Positions 15,989-23,972 of a stretch of DNA of 50,993 nucleotides are shown piece after piece. Position 1 is the stretch's first letter, and each line of letters starts with the position of its first letter. Below the pieces are notes generated by a model that was not told the DNA's origin, ran no database searches, and worked only from the letters and a program-made list of their open reading frames with translations. The stretch comes from CAZOKH01 sp964580315 (lineage in GTDB: Bacteria; Chloroflexota; Anaerolineae; Anaerolineales; Anaerolineaceae). The DNA is taken from positions 1 through 50,993 of the forward strand of contig CAZOKH010000014.1 in NCBI GenBank assembly GCA_964580315.1, in the 5' to 3' direction. The translations under genes and the position numbers were made by a program.

Positions 15989-16603
15989 ATGAACATCACC
16001 ACTGATATGATTAAAGAACTGCGCAGCATGACCGGCGCAGGTGTGTTGGACTGCCGAAAAGCTCTCGAAGGCGCCGATGGCGATATGGAAAAAGCCAAAG
16101 ATTATCTGCGCGAAAAAGGTCTTGCTCTGGTTGCCAAACGCGCAGCCCGCGTTGCCTCAGAAGGCGTGGTTGAACTGTATTCACACGGCAATGGCCGCGT
16201 GGGTGTGATGGTTGAATTGAACTGCGAAACCGATTTCGTAGCCCGTTCTGAGGCTTTTCGCAAACTGGCGCACGAACTCGCCCTCCAGATTGCCGCAGCG
16301 GCTCCTCTTTACATCAAAGAAGAAGACGTTGATCCAAATGAGTTGGAACGCGAAGTTCAAATTTACACCGCTAAAGCCCGCGAAGAAGGCAAAGCCGAAG
16401 CCGTCATCCCCCGCATTGTTGAAGGTTACATCAAAAAATATAAAGATGAAACCGTTTTGATGCGCCAGGCCTACATTCGTGAAGATACCATCACCATCCA
16501 GGAACTTTTCAACCAGAATGTTGCCGCCATTGGTGAGAATTTGGTGATTCGCCGCTTTGCCCGCTGGGAATTGGGCGAGGGGCTTCCCAAAGAAGAAGAA
16601 TAA
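15989..16603 (+). CDS. tsf: Elongation factor Ts
   Basis: A 204-residue nucleotide-exchange factor for EF-Tu. The N-terminal UBA-like part MIKELRSMTGAGVLDCRKAL and the conserved NCETDFVARSEAF are plain. It is the short form, with a single compact core domain as in Thermus, rather than the approximately 280-residue E. coli form. A GAAGG Shine-Dalgarno precedes the ATG. A strong terminator follows the stop. Confidence 0.96.
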   Translation: MNITTDMIKELRSMTGAGVLDCRKALEGADGDMEKAKDYLREKGLALVAKRAARVASEGVVELYSHGNGRVGVMVELNCETDFVARSEAFRKLAHELALQIAAAAPLYIKEEDVDPNELEREVQIYTAKAREEGKAEAVIPRIVEGYIKKYKDETVLMRQAYIREDTITIQELFNQNVAAIGENLVIRRFARWELGEGLPKEEE

Positions 16604-16610
16604 TGTTTCA

Positions 16611-16638
16611 AAGACCAACCTGATGGTTGGTCTTTTTT
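16611..16638 (+). terminator. Intrinsic terminator after rpsB-tsf
   Basis: AAGACCAACC (16611-16620), loop TGAT, GGTTGGTCTT (16625-16634) and a T-run to 16638. It implies that pyrH has its own promoter or depends on read-through; a weak TTTAAT box lies just downstream. Confidence 0.93.
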
Positions 16639-16701
16639 ATAACCCGTTTAATGCCTGTGTTTCAGGCCACTTTCAGAGATTTTTTCAGCACAGGAGAGAA
16701 T

Positions 16702-17421
16702 ATGGACAGTTTGAAATACCACCGCATATTATTAAAACTCAGCGGTGAATCACTTGCCGGTCAACAGGATTTTGGCATTGACCCTGGGCGCGCCGAGCAT
16801 ATTGCCAACCGTGTGCGTGAAGTGCGCGAAATGGGTGTGGATGTGGCCATTGTGATTGGCGCAGGCAACCTGTGGCGCGGCAAGGTTGGTTTGCAACTCG
16901 GTATGGACCGCGCCACCGCCGATTATATGGGTATGCTGGCAACCGTGATGAACGCCCTGGCATTGATGGATGCCATGGAAGCCATCGGCGTGGTCACCCG
17001 CGTCCAGTCAGCCATTGAAATGCGGTCTGTCGCCGAACCCTACATTCGCCGCCGCGCCATTCGCCACCTGGAAAAAGGTCGCGTGGTCATTTTTGGCGGC
17101 GGCACCGGCAACCCCTACTTCTCCACCGACACCGCGGCTGCTTTGCGCGCCATGGAAATTGGCGCCGATGTATTGATCAAAGCCACCAAGGTGGACGGCG
17201 TTTATGACAGCGACCCGGTGATTAATCCAGACGCCACAAAATTTGATCATTTGTCCTATATTGAAACCATCAACCGACGATTGGAAGTGATGGACAGCAC
17301 TGCCATCACCCTGTGCATGGAAAACAAACTGCCCATCATGGTGCTTAACCTGTGGGATGATGAAGCTCTAAAGCAGGCTTTGCTGGGCGAAGCCGTCGGC
17401 ACGCTTGTAAATGCCGGATGA
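16702..17421 (+). CDS. pyrH: Uridylate kinase (UMP kinase)
   Basis: A 239-residue amino-acid-kinase-fold enzyme that phosphorylates UMP to UDP in pyrimidine synthesis. Motifs: LLKLSGESLAG (N-terminal phosphate site), IGAGNLWRG, RATADYMGMLATVMNALAL, IFGGGTGNPYFSTDTAAALRA and KATKVDGVYDSDP, all typical of bacterial PyrH. The ATG at 16702 has AGGAGAG at 16692-16698; an in-frame start at 16627 lies inside the tsf terminator and is rejected. The order rpsB-tsf-pyrH is widely conserved; frr is not the next gene here. Confidence 0.96.
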   Translation: MDSLKYHRILLKLSGESLAGQQDFGIDPGRAEHIANRVREVREMGVDVAIVIGAGNLWRGKVGLQLGMDRATADYMGMLATVMNALALMDAMEAIGVVTRVQSAIEMRSVAEPYIRRRAIRHLEKGRVVIFGGGTGNPYFSTDTAAALRAMEIGADVLIKATKVDGVYDSDPVINPDATKFDHLSYIETINRRLEVMDSTAITLCMENKLPIMVLNLWDDEALKQALLGEAVGTLVNAG

Positions 17422-17427
17422 GAAAAG

Positions 17428-17463
17428 AAAAAACTGGTTGATCAAAAATCAACCAGTTTTTTT
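17428..17463. terminator. Bidirectional terminator between pyrH and degV
   Basis: A 15-bp perfect stem (17428-17442 with 17448-17462), a 5-nt loop, T-run on the right and A-run on the left. It can end the plus-strand pyrH transcript and the converging minus-strand degV transcript. Confidence 0.92.
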
Positions 17464-17475
17464 AGGCTTTCATTT

Positions 17476-18312
17476 TCAGGCTTTAATCAATGCCACGCCC
17501 ACCACACCGGGGCCAATGTTGGCTCCCAGCACAGGCGTCACATTCATCGACCAGGGTTTCCAATCTTTTGGCAAAAGGTGCGCCAGTCGTTTGCGCAAAG
17601 CCTCGGCTGCCTCAGGCGCGTTGGTGTGCACCATATCCAGGCGCTCCAACGGTTTCACCGCTTCCACCATCCGAATAATTCGCTGCAAACCGCCTTCGCG
17701 GGTTCGGGCTTGCTCAGCCTTGGGATGACCGTCATTCATGGTTAGAATGGGCTTAATTTGCAGCAGGCCGCCAATTTTTGCCACAGCCCCGTTCATGCGA
17801 CCGCTTCGTTTCAAATATTCCAGTGTATCCAGAACCGCAAATACGTAGGTGCGCGGAATTTGCCGCTCCAGGATTTCCAAAATCTCTGCCACCGTGTGTC
17901 CTTCCTGGGCAGCTTTGGCCGCGGCTATCACCTGGTAACCCGTTCCCAGGCTCAACTGGCGTGAATCCAACACTGTGACCGGCACCGAGGTCACTTCACG
18001 TGCTGCCAGGCGGGCGCTTTCAACCGTCGAACTGAGACTGACGGAGATGTGAATGGAAAGGATTTCCGTGGCTCCCATGGCTGCCAATTTTTCATAAGCC
18101 TGCTTAAACATTTCAGGCCCGGGGGCGGCAGTGGTGGGAGATTTGCGAGCCGCCGGCAGCATTCCATAAAAATCTTGCCGGCTGATATCCACCCCATCCA
18201 GGTAACTTTTGTCAATGAAATTGATATACAGCGGTAACCGTGTAATATGATAGGCTTCAATGATTTCTTCAGGTAAATCACAAGTGCTGTCGGTAACGAT
18301 ATGGACTGTCAT
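17476..18312 (-). CDS. DegV family fatty-acid-binding protein
   Basis: A 278-residue two-domain DegV protein. These proteins bind a fatty acid and present it to fatty acid kinase for membrane phospholipid synthesis. Visible features are the N-terminal VTDSTCDLPEEI, the PTTAAPGPEMF stretch, ILSIHISVSLSSTVESARLA and VLDSRQLSLGTGYQV, all family signatures. The ATG has a strong GGAGG and its own promoter upstream. No fatty acid kinase gene is in the window. Confidence 0.92.
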   Translation of the reverse strand: MTVHIVTDSTCDLPEEIIEAYHITRLPLYINFIDKSYLDGVDISRQDFYGMLPAARKSPTTAAPGPEMFKQAYEKLAAMGATEILSIHISVSLSSTVESARLAAREVTSVPVTVLDSRQLSLGTGYQVIAAAKAAQEGHTVAEILEILERQIPRTYVFAVLDTLEYLKRSGRMNGAVAKIGGLLQIKPILTMNDGHPKAEQARTREGGLQRIIRMVEAVKPLERLDMVHTNAPEAAEALRKRLAHLLPKDWKPWSMNVTPVLGANIGPGVVGVALIKA

Positions 18313-18341
18313 CCACCCTCCTAATGGTTTTTGATAATATA

Positions 18342-18371
18342 ATTATGAGGATAAACTATGGATGTTGTCAA
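18342..18371 (-). promoter_or_regulatory. Predicted degV promoter
   Basis: On the minus strand TTGACA (18371-18366) and CATAAT (18347-18342) are separated by 18 bp. A second TTGACA lies 7 bp further upstream (18378-18373), overlapping the rimI stop. Confidence 0.6.
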
Positions 18372-18374
18372 CTG

Positions 18375-18878
18375 TCAATTTGTTACTTTTTTCAATTCTT
18401 CTTCCAACAACTCTTCTGACAGCGGTTGAAGTGTCATTAACAACGCATCTTCGTGATTGTCTTGATAATAACGTTGGCGGATGCCATCAACTTTGAAACC
18501 AAAGCTGGAATAGAGTGATTGAGCCGCCTGGTTTCCCCGTCGAACTTCCAGGAAGGCCATTCGCGCCCCCTGAGCATAAGCCTGCTGCAAGGCATATGCC
18601 AGTAGTTTTCTGCCTACTCCCAGCAAACGATAGGCTGGATGAACGGCAAATGTGGCAATATGGGCTTCGTCCAGTATCACCCAGATGACCACCATGGCGA
18701 CAATGCGGTCAATTCCGTCCACATCATGCAGCACTGCCACCCAGGGTTGCGAAGCGGTATTGCGTTCCACTTCAAAGTTAAATGAGCTGCGCGGCCAGGA
18801 TAAATGAAATGAGAGCAGGTCAATATTATGCACCTGATCAATATCATCCACCTGCATGCGTCTAAAAAAGAGTTCCAC
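18375..18878 (-). CDS. rimI: Ribosomal-protein-alanine N-acetyltransferase (RimI-like GNAT)
   Basis: A 167-residue GNAT acetyltransferase that in RimI orthologues acetylates the N-terminus of ribosomal protein S18. It shows the N-terminal RRMQVDDIDQV, the acetyl-CoA-binding stretch PAYRLLGVGRKLLAYALQ (R/Q-x-x-G-x-G/A type) and EVRRGNQAAQSLYSSFGF. The GTG at 18878 is chosen because AGAGG lies just upstream and a longer frame would run through tsaB; an ATG seven codons later is possible. It is last in a tsaE-tsaB-rimI order that is common in bacteria. Confidence 0.88.
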   Translation of the reverse strand: MELFFRRMQVDDIDQVHNIDLLSFHLSWPRSSFNFEVERNTASQPWVAVLHDVDGIDRIVAMVVIWVILDEAHIATFAVHPAYRLLGVGRKLLAYALQQAYAQGARMAFLEVRRGNQAAQSLYSSFGFKVDGIRQRYYQDNHEDALLMTLQPLSEELLEEELKKVTN

Positions 18879-18885
18879 GGCCCTC

Positions 18886-19554
18886 TTATTCAGATGGCGA
18901 ATCAGCAGTGTGCAAATAGATCGGAGAAAGCGTGACCACGTCGTCGACTTTGTGCGACTGCCATCGTTTCCAGGCAATTTCTGCCAGGTACGAAGGCCTC
19001 CGCATGGAACGCGCCGGCGACACCAGGATGGCATCTTTGCAATTCCGTTCCAGGGTTTGCCGCACACTGGCGCGCAGTTCGCCAACCACCAGTGCAGGCT
19101 GTTTAATATGCGCAGTGAGGTCTTCGAGGTTCACCACAGAAGCATCGCCCTGCACTTTCCACGCCCCATCTTCCGCTTCGTACCATGCCATTGCAAAACG
19201 ATCGCGTCCGGCCTGAAGCAGTGTAATCATCGGCAGGGTATGCAGCGGTTGCGAAGCAGCCAGTACATCCAATGACGGCACACCCACCACCGGCAAATGC
19301 AAAGTCAACGCCAGGCCTTTAATGAAGGCCAGACCAATACGTAAACTGGTGAAAGAACCCGGCCCCAGCGCCGCCGCCAGAGCACTCAAATCGTGCGCGG
19401 TCAGGCCGCAGCGCGACAGCATGCTCTCTACTGCCGGCGCCAATTCAACCGTGTGGTGATTGCGTGTCTGCCACACCAGTTCACCCATCACCTGGGCGCC
19501 GTCATAAAGGGCCAGTCCTACCATTTTTGTTGATGTATCAACCGCTAAAAGCAT
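18886..19554 (-). CDS. tsaB: tRNA threonylcarbamoyladenosine synthesis protein TsaB
   Basis: A 222-residue ASKHA-fold protein that pairs with TsaD and TsaE in making N6-threonylcarbamoyladenosine at position 37 of tRNAs. N-terminal LLAVDTSTKMVGLAL, HTVELAP and LAAALGPGSFTSLRIGLAFIKGLAL are diagnostic. Its ATG directly follows the tsaE stop with no spacer. tsaD and tsaC are not in this window. Confidence 0.94.
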   Translation of the reverse strand: MLLAVDTSTKMVGLALYDGAQVMGELVWQTRNHHTVELAPAVESMLSRCGLTAHDLSALAAALGPGSFTSLRIGLAFIKGLALTLHLPVVGVPSLDVLAASQPLHTLPMITLLQAGRDRFAMAWYEAEDGAWKVQGDASVVNLEDLTAHIKQPALVVGELRASVRQTLERNCKDAILVSPARSMRRPSYLAEIAWKRWQSHKVDDVVTLSPIYLHTADSPSE

Positions 19555-20049
19555 CTAACCTCCAAACGCCTGTTTGCGAAATTCACCCAGCATGGGTTCA
19601 AAACGCGCGCCATGCGGGGTGAACACCATGCGGCGTTGTTCATCATCCATCCAGGTCAAATCGACCCACAAATTTTCATCTGGCAGCGCAGTCAAAATCC
19701 GCTCTGGCCATTCCACCACCAGTGGTCCGTTCTCCAACAAAATATCAAGGTCCAGGTCTTCAGCTTCCAACGCATCGCGCAAACGATAGGCATCCAGGTG
19801 ATGCAACATTTGTCCATCCGGCCTGCGGTAACTGTTGATTAAAACAAATGTTGGACTGGTAGCCGGGTCGAGCGATCCCCATCCCTGGGCAATCCCCTGA
19901 ACCAGGGTGGTTTTCCCTGCACCCAGGTCGCCTGCCAGGCAAATCACATCGCCCGGCTGCAGCAGGGTGCCCAGGCGCACGCCCAACCGGCGGGTTTGCT
20001 CGGGGCTGCGGCTTACAAACTCAAGAATGTTGGGGGCGAGAATTGGCAT
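19555..20049 (-). CDS. tsaE: tRNA threonylcarbamoyladenosine ATPase TsaE
   Basis: A 164-residue P-loop ATPase of the tRNA t6A pathway. Walker A GDLGAGKTTLVQGIAQGWG, then SPTFVLINSY and HHLDAYRL, then VVVEWPERI are the usual TsaE blocks. The ATG at 20049 (MPILAPN) gives the normal length and leaves 31 nt to the preceding glycosyltransferase; a longer frame to 20184 would overlap it. Confidence 0.93.
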   Translation of the reverse strand: MPILAPNILEFVSRSPEQTRRLGVRLGTLLQPGDVICLAGDLGAGKTTLVQGIAQGWGSLDPATSPTFVLINSYRRPDGQMLHHLDAYRLRDALEAEDLDLDILLENGPLVVEWPERILTALPDENLWVDLTWMDDEQRRMVFTPHGARFEPMLGEFRKQAFGG

Positions 20050-20080
20050 GGCGCGTTTTTCACCTTCATCTAAAAAAACA

Positions 20081-21244
20081 TCATGTGAGCAAGGTTTGTT
20101 CCTGTGAAGAATGGATGCCAACTGTTGCAGCCAAAATTTCTGCAATTTGATGGGCTGCCTGCGGACGCGCCAACCGGCGGGCATTGGCAGCCGTTTTTTC
20201 CAACTCGGCCGGATTTTTCAACCAGGTATTAAGGGTCGAAACCACCTGATCAGAGGTGGGCGCCCACACACCGGCGCCCTCATCTACAGTATATGTAACG
20301 TTGCCTTCTTCCTGCCCTGGCAAACGACTGTAGAGAATCAACGGCAAACCTGCAATGAAGGCTTCACTGATGGTGCCCGGCCCGGCTTTGGTAATCAACA
20401 CATCCGAGGCGCGCATGAAATCAGGCATTTGCCGCACAAAACCATAAATCGTAGCCGGGATTTTCCAATCCATGGCTTCGAGGTTCGACTTTAGTTTTTG
20501 GTTGCGCCCGGCAATGACCACCAGTGAAACAGGCAATTTAGCATGATTGATAGCACGCGCAACCTGTTCCAGCGGCCCCATGCCTTCGCCGCCGCCCACC
20601 AGCAAAACCGTGGGAAGGTCCTGCCGCCAGCCTAATTTTTTTCGCAAATCCTGGCGGTCGCCAACCGGCTGGCAAAAACGATGCGCCACCGGCAGTCCCA
20701 CAATCTTGATTTGGCTGGGTGAGACGCCGTTGTTGACCGCAATTTGCGCCGCCGCATGGGTTGGAACAATGATCAAATCAGAGCGGCTGTCAAACCAGGC
20801 GGCATGCGTCGATACCATATCCGTCACCACCGTGATAAATGGCACCGGGCGGTTTTGCAGGGCGCGCAGCACCGGGGTGGTCATCAGCGGATGCACACAC
20901 ACCAGCAAATCGCACGGGTTTTCCCGCACCAGTCGGTCGAGCGAACGCCTTAAATACGGCCAGGCCATGCTGTTAAACACACGCATCCGGCGCCTGCCGT
21001 CGCTGGCCCGGTAGCCAAACTTCCACAAATCAGGCATGCGCGAAAGGGGAGGATAAATCTCCGGCGCATACTTTAACGGCGGCGGTGTATATTGCCTGAA
21101 CAGGTCAACCATTTCGCAATTGATTCGTTCAGGGAAATCTAAATTCAGCGCTTCGATGATCGCCTCGCAAGCGCTGCGATGCCCCCCACCTGTATCCGAA
21201 AACAGGAAGACAATGCGGGGTTGATCAGGTTGAGGGTTGATCAT
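20081..21244 (-). CDS. Diacylglycerol glycosyltransferase-like protein (MGDG synthase/MurG type)
   Basis: A 387-residue GT-B fold glycosyltransferase. The N-terminal FLFSDTGGGHRSACEAI resembles the acceptor-binding loop of plant and bacterial monogalactosyldiacylglycerol synthases and of processive diacylglycerol glucosyltransferases. TDMVSTHAAWF follows, and the C-terminal half has LLVGGGEGMGPLEQVARAI, VLITKAGPGTISEAFIAGLPLILYSRLPGQEEGN, the nucleotide-sugar-binding region. It probably makes a membrane glycolipid; the sugar cannot be read from sequence. Its start overlaps the DUF951 gene by 20 nt. Confidence 0.85.
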   Translation of the reverse strand: MINPQPDQPRIVFLFSDTGGGHRSACEAIIEALNLDFPERINCEMVDLFRQYTPPPLKYAPEIYPPLSRMPDLWKFGYRASDGRRRMRVFNSMAWPYLRRSLDRLVRENPCDLLVCVHPLMTTPVLRALQNRPVPFITVVTDMVSTHAAWFDSRSDLIIVPTHAAAQIAVNNGVSPSQIKIVGLPVAHRFCQPVGDRQDLRKKLGWRQDLPTVLLVGGGEGMGPLEQVARAINHAKLPVSLVVIAGRNQKLKSNLEAMDWKIPATIYGFVRQMPDFMRASDVLITKAGPGTISEAFIAGLPLILYSRLPGQEEGNVTYTVDEGAGVWAPTSDQVVSTLNTWLKNPAELEKTAANARRLARPQAAHQIAEILAATVGIHSSQEQTLLT

Positions 21245-21434
21245 CAGAACCTCGTGGAATGTGCTTTTTTAAACGGCGCGCCAGTTCGCGGCGCGGAAGT
21301 AAAATGCGTCTGCCACATTTTGTACATTCAAGGCCAATATCAGCGCCCAGCCGCACCACTTTCCAATCATAACTTCCACAGGGGTGCATTTTGCGCAATC
21401 TTACAATATCGTCTATCTGAATATCTGGCAGCAC
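21225..21434 (-). CDS. DUF951 family small zinc-ribbon-like protein
   Basis: A 69-residue protein matching the DUF951 pattern: DIVRLRKMHPCGSYDW, then VVRLGADIGLECTKCGRRILLPRREL. The cysteines in HPCG and ECTKCGR suggest metal binding; function unknown. The start is GTG at 21434, which lies six bases after a TGnTATAAT box, so the mRNA should be leaderless. It heads the operon that continues into the glycosyltransferase and tsaE-tsaB-rimI. Confidence 0.88.
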   Translation of the reverse strand: MLPDIQIDDIVRLRKMHPCGSYDWKVVRLGADIGLECTKCGRRILLPRRELARRLKKHIPRGSDDQPST

Positions 21435-21440
21435 AAGGCG

Positions 21441-21462
21441 ATTATACCACCCATGTTATAAT
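21441..21462. promoter_or_regulatory. Two divergent extended -10 promoters facing each other
   Basis: TATAAT is present on the minus strand at 21446-21441 and on the plus strand at 21457-21462; each is preceded by TGn. The minus box serves the DUF951 operon, the plus box the M50 protease gene. They are 10 bp apart, so two polymerases could hardly bind together. No consensus -35 is seen for either. Confidence 0.7.
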
Positions 21463-21533
21463 CACAAAATCAGAGCGATTTTAATGCCTGTTTACAGGTT
21501 ACTGAAAGATTATCGTTAACCATTGAGGAAACT

Positions 21534-22175
21534 ATGTTAAACCTGAGCCCGGCGACAATTGTCTCCCGCATCATCACCCTGATCGTTGCATTTTCGGTGC
21601 ATGAGTTTTCACACGCGTGGACCGCTGATTCTTTTGGCGATGACACGCCGCGCATGGCCGGGCGTCTGACGCTCAATCCTGCTGTTCACCTGGACCTGAT
21701 GGGAACCCTGATGCTTCTGGTGGCAGGGTTCGGCTGGGCGCGCCCAGTGCCCATCAACACCTATGCGCTTCGCCGCCGCTCCCCATCCGCGGTCATGTGG
21801 GTTTCGCTGGCCGGGCCTTTTTCCAACTTTCTCCTGGCGGCTCTGGCTGCCATTCCTTTGCGCCTGGGTCTGGTTGAATATTCCACCTCAAACAGCCTGC
21901 TCATCCCCTCGCCGTTCAATTTCTTGCTGCAATTCATCACCATAAACCTGGCGCTGTTTATTTTCAACCTGATACCGCTGGCCCCGCTGGACGGCGAAAA
22001 AATTGTGGAATATTTCTTCCCGCCTTCCTGGAATCGTTTTATGGACACCATCCGCCCCTACGGGCCTCTCATCCTGATGGGATTGCTCTTTGTTCTGCCC
22101 ATGATCGGCATTGACCTGATTAGCTGGATCATGCAGCCTGCCATCATCGGGCTGGCCCGGCTGTTGATCGGTTAA
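21534..22175 (+). CDS. Site-2 protease family membrane metallopeptidase (M50)
   Basis: A 213-residue polytopic membrane protein of the short rhomboid-independent M50B type. The zinc-binding HEFSH motif is at residues 23-27 and the third ligand lies in LAPLDGEKI (about 150). Five or so hydrophobic segments are seen and no PDZ domain. Substrate unknown. TTGAGGAA precedes the ATG. A GIY-YIG gene follows after 21 nt. Confidence 0.9.
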   Translation: MLNLSPATIVSRIITLIVAFSVHEFSHAWTADSFGDDTPRMAGRLTLNPAVHLDLMGTLMLLVAGFGWARPVPINTYALRRRSPSAVMWVSLAGPFSNFLLAALAAIPLRLGLVEYSTSNSLLIPSPFNFLLQFITINLALFIFNLIPLAPLDGEKIVEYFFPPSWNRFMDTIRPYGPLILMGLLFVLPMIGIDLISWIMQPAIIGLARLLIG

Positions 22176-22196
22176 CGCGAACTTATTTCAAATGTA

Positions 22197-22463
22197 ATGG
22201 GATACTATTGTTATATCGTTGAATGTTCAGACGGGAGTTATTACACCGGATGGAGCACTGACCCAACCCGGCGTGAAAAACAGCACAACCGCGGCGTAGG
22301 CAGCCGCTACACCCGCCTGCACCGCCCCGTGCACCTGGTTTATATTGAAGAACAACCTGACCGCGTTAGCGCCATGCGGCGCGAGGCAGCCATAAAAAAG
22401 CTGCCCCGCAAATCCAAACTTGCATTAATTTTCAAACAAACCGGCGAAGAACTCAGTCAGTAA
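22197..22463 (+). CDS. GIY-YIG domain protein (UPF0213/YhbQ-like)
   Basis: An 88-residue single-domain GIY-YIG nuclease-fold protein: CYIVECSDGSYYTGWSTDP corresponds to the GIY and YIG strands, followed by RREKQHN, YTRLHRPVHLVY and RREAAIKKLPR with the conserved arginine and glutamate. Members are small putative nucleases of uncertain role. It overlaps the converging phosphoribosyltransferase gene by 11 nt at the 3' ends. Confidence 0.9.
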   Translation: MGYYCYIVECSDGSYYTGWSTDPTRREKQHNRGVGSRYTRLHRPVHLVYIEEQPDRVSAMRREAAIKKLPRKSKLALIFKQTGEELSQ

Positions 22464-23004
22464 ACACCGGCAGGTGCCCCAGCGAGACAATGTTGGACCA
22501 CTTGGCGCGCTCGCCTTCGGTGAAAATGGCTGCTTCGGCAACCACACTGGCGCCGGCTTTTTGCAGCAGCAGGCGCATTCCCTGCAAGGTTGAACCGGTG
22601 CTGATCACGTCGTCAACCACCACCACCTTTTTCCCCTTCATCAATTCGCGGTCTTTTTCGTCCAGGTACAGGGTTTGCGGCTCGCCGGTTGTAATGGAAA
22701 GCGTTTCGGCGCGCAGGGCATCACCCATGTAGGGTTTGTAACTTTTCCGCAAAATGACATAGGGCTTCTTCGTCTCAGACGATAAGGCGTGCGCCAGCGG
22801 AATGCTCTTGGCTTCAGCGGTTACCAGCACATCGTAATCGATGGAAGCCAGTTTTTGGGTCAATTCCTTCGCGCAGGCATCAACCAGTTCGGTATCACCC
22901 AGAATGTTCAAAATCGCAATCCGCAAACCAGGTTTCACTTCAAATAAACGCAATTCGCGGTGAACGCCTGCGACATCGACAGGATAAGTAGAATAATCGG
23001 TCAT
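22453..23004 (-). CDS. Purine-type phosphoribosyltransferase
   Basis: A 183-residue type I phosphoribosyltransferase. The PRPP-binding motif VVVVDDVISTGSTL is complete; VTAEAKSIPLAHALS and PYVILRKSYKPYMGD resemble adenine/xanthine phosphoribosyltransferases, so it probably salvages a purine base or acts as a purine regulator. The ATG at 23004 is chosen; a 42-codon N-terminal extension to 23130 has unrelated composition. The substrate is not certain. Confidence 0.85.
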   Translation of the reverse strand: MTDYSTYPVDVAGVHRELRLFEVKPGLRIAILNILGDTELVDACAKELTQKLASIDYDVLVTAEAKSIPLAHALSSETKKPYVILRKSYKPYMGDALRAETLSITTGEPQTLYLDEKDRELMKGKKVVVVDDVISTGSTLQGMRLLLQKAGASVVAEAAIFTEGERAKWSNIVSLGHLPVFTD

Positions 23005-23112
23005 GGGGTAGCCTCTTAAAGAATTAAAATCAATCAGACAACTTAAGAGTTTATCACAAATCCCATCTATTCGATCAACAACACTGAATTTCTTAAGGAT
23101 GATTTCGCTATC

Positions 23113-23177
23113 TTGTTTTTTCACCGGCATATCATTAAAATCGTAGAGAGCCGGGGACGCCGAACCCCGGCTCTCTA
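23113..23177 (+). other. Promoter firing into a 13-bp perfect hairpin, possible small RNA
   Basis: TTGTTT (23113-23118), 17 bp and TAAAAT (23136-23141) predict a start near 23147, at the foot of a perfect 13-bp stem (TAGAGAGCCGGGG at 23144-23156, complement at 23165-23177). It is followed by the ribosome-site-like purine tract AAGGAGGAGAAG with no start codon in range. Read on the minus strand, the same hairpin followed by GATTTT could be a terminator or attenuator upstream of the phosphoribosyltransferase. The remaining sequence to 23340 shows only an imperfect AACCCTACG/AACCTACG repeat near 23256-23276. Confidence 0.35.
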
Positions 23178-23349
23178 TTAAGGAGGAGAAGAAGAGAAGT
23201 CGCCCTTTCCTACTCGCTTATATAATACCTTTTTTCAACCCCTTATACTTGACGTAAACCCTACGATTAACCTACGCTCGCCCAACAAAAATGCAATCTT
23301 TTGCAAATTTTGGGCATTTTTCTTCGTTGTGCAGATTTTTAATCAAAAC

Positions 23350-23355
23350 TATAAT
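23350..23355 (+). promoter_or_regulatory. Predicted -10 box of ogt
   Basis: TATAAT with a weak TTGTGC 19 bp upstream (23325-23330); about 65 bp before the ogt start. Confidence 0.45.
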
Positions 23356-23420
23356 AGAAACGGTTCTGCCCATACCCAAAAAATCCATATCCATCGCAAA
23401 CGCAAAGGAAAACGCTGCCT

Positions 23421-23972
23421 ATGAGCAACCCGCCGCTTCCCGCAGGGATGAAAATTTGGATGCAAACCATCCCGTCCAGCCCCATCGGCATCCTCTCCAT
23501 AGCCGTATCGCAAAATGGGCTGGTGCGCATCGCGCTGGCGCCCATCACCGCGCTGATCGATTATATTGGCGAGCAGCAACTCGCCGTGGGGCAGCCAGCC
23601 CCATCCATTTTGAGCAGTGCAGTTCAACAACTGGAAGAATACCTGGGGGGCAAACGAAAAACCTTCGATCTGCCCATTGAATGGGAGCTCATACGCCCCT
23701 TCGATCAAATCATCCTGCGCGCCTGCCAGCAAATTCCATTTGGGAAAGTGGTTTCCTACGGCGAACTGGGAGCATTGGCTGGAAAACCCCACAGCGCCCG
23801 GGCTGTGGGCGGCGTCATGGCGCGCAATCCCATCCCGCTGGTCATCCCCTGTCATCGGGTGGTGAATGCCAGCGGCGGTTTACACGGCTATTCAGCTCGC
23901 GGGGGATTAAACACCAAAAGTTGGCTGCTCCAACTGGAAGGGCACACCATTGTCAACCAAATGCTGGGCTAA
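23421..23972 (+). CDS. ogt: Methylated-DNA--protein-cysteine S-methyltransferase
   Basis: A 183-residue DNA repair protein that removes alkyl groups from O6-alkylguanine by transferring them to its own cysteine. The active site PCHRV has Cys144, and the DNA-binding helix region IPFGKVVSYGELGALAGKPHSARAVGGVMARNP is typical. An N-terminal ribonuclease-like domain (about 15-90) precedes it. No AraC-type regulatory domain is fused, so it is of the Ogt type. The end overlaps the next gene. Confidence 0.94.
   Translation: MSNPPLPAGMKIWMQTIPSSPIGILSIAVSQNGLVRIALAPITALIDYIGEQQLAVGQPAPSILSSAVQQLEEYLGGKRKTFDLPIEWELIRPFDQIILRACQQIPFGKVVSYGELGALAGKPHSARAVGGVMARNPIPLVIPCHRVVNASGGLHGYSARGGLNTKSWLLQLEGHTIVNQMLG

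Noticed and set aside
23178..23220. Small gene after the AAGGAGGAG tract
   Set aside because: No ATG, GTG or TTG occurs at a usable distance after it.
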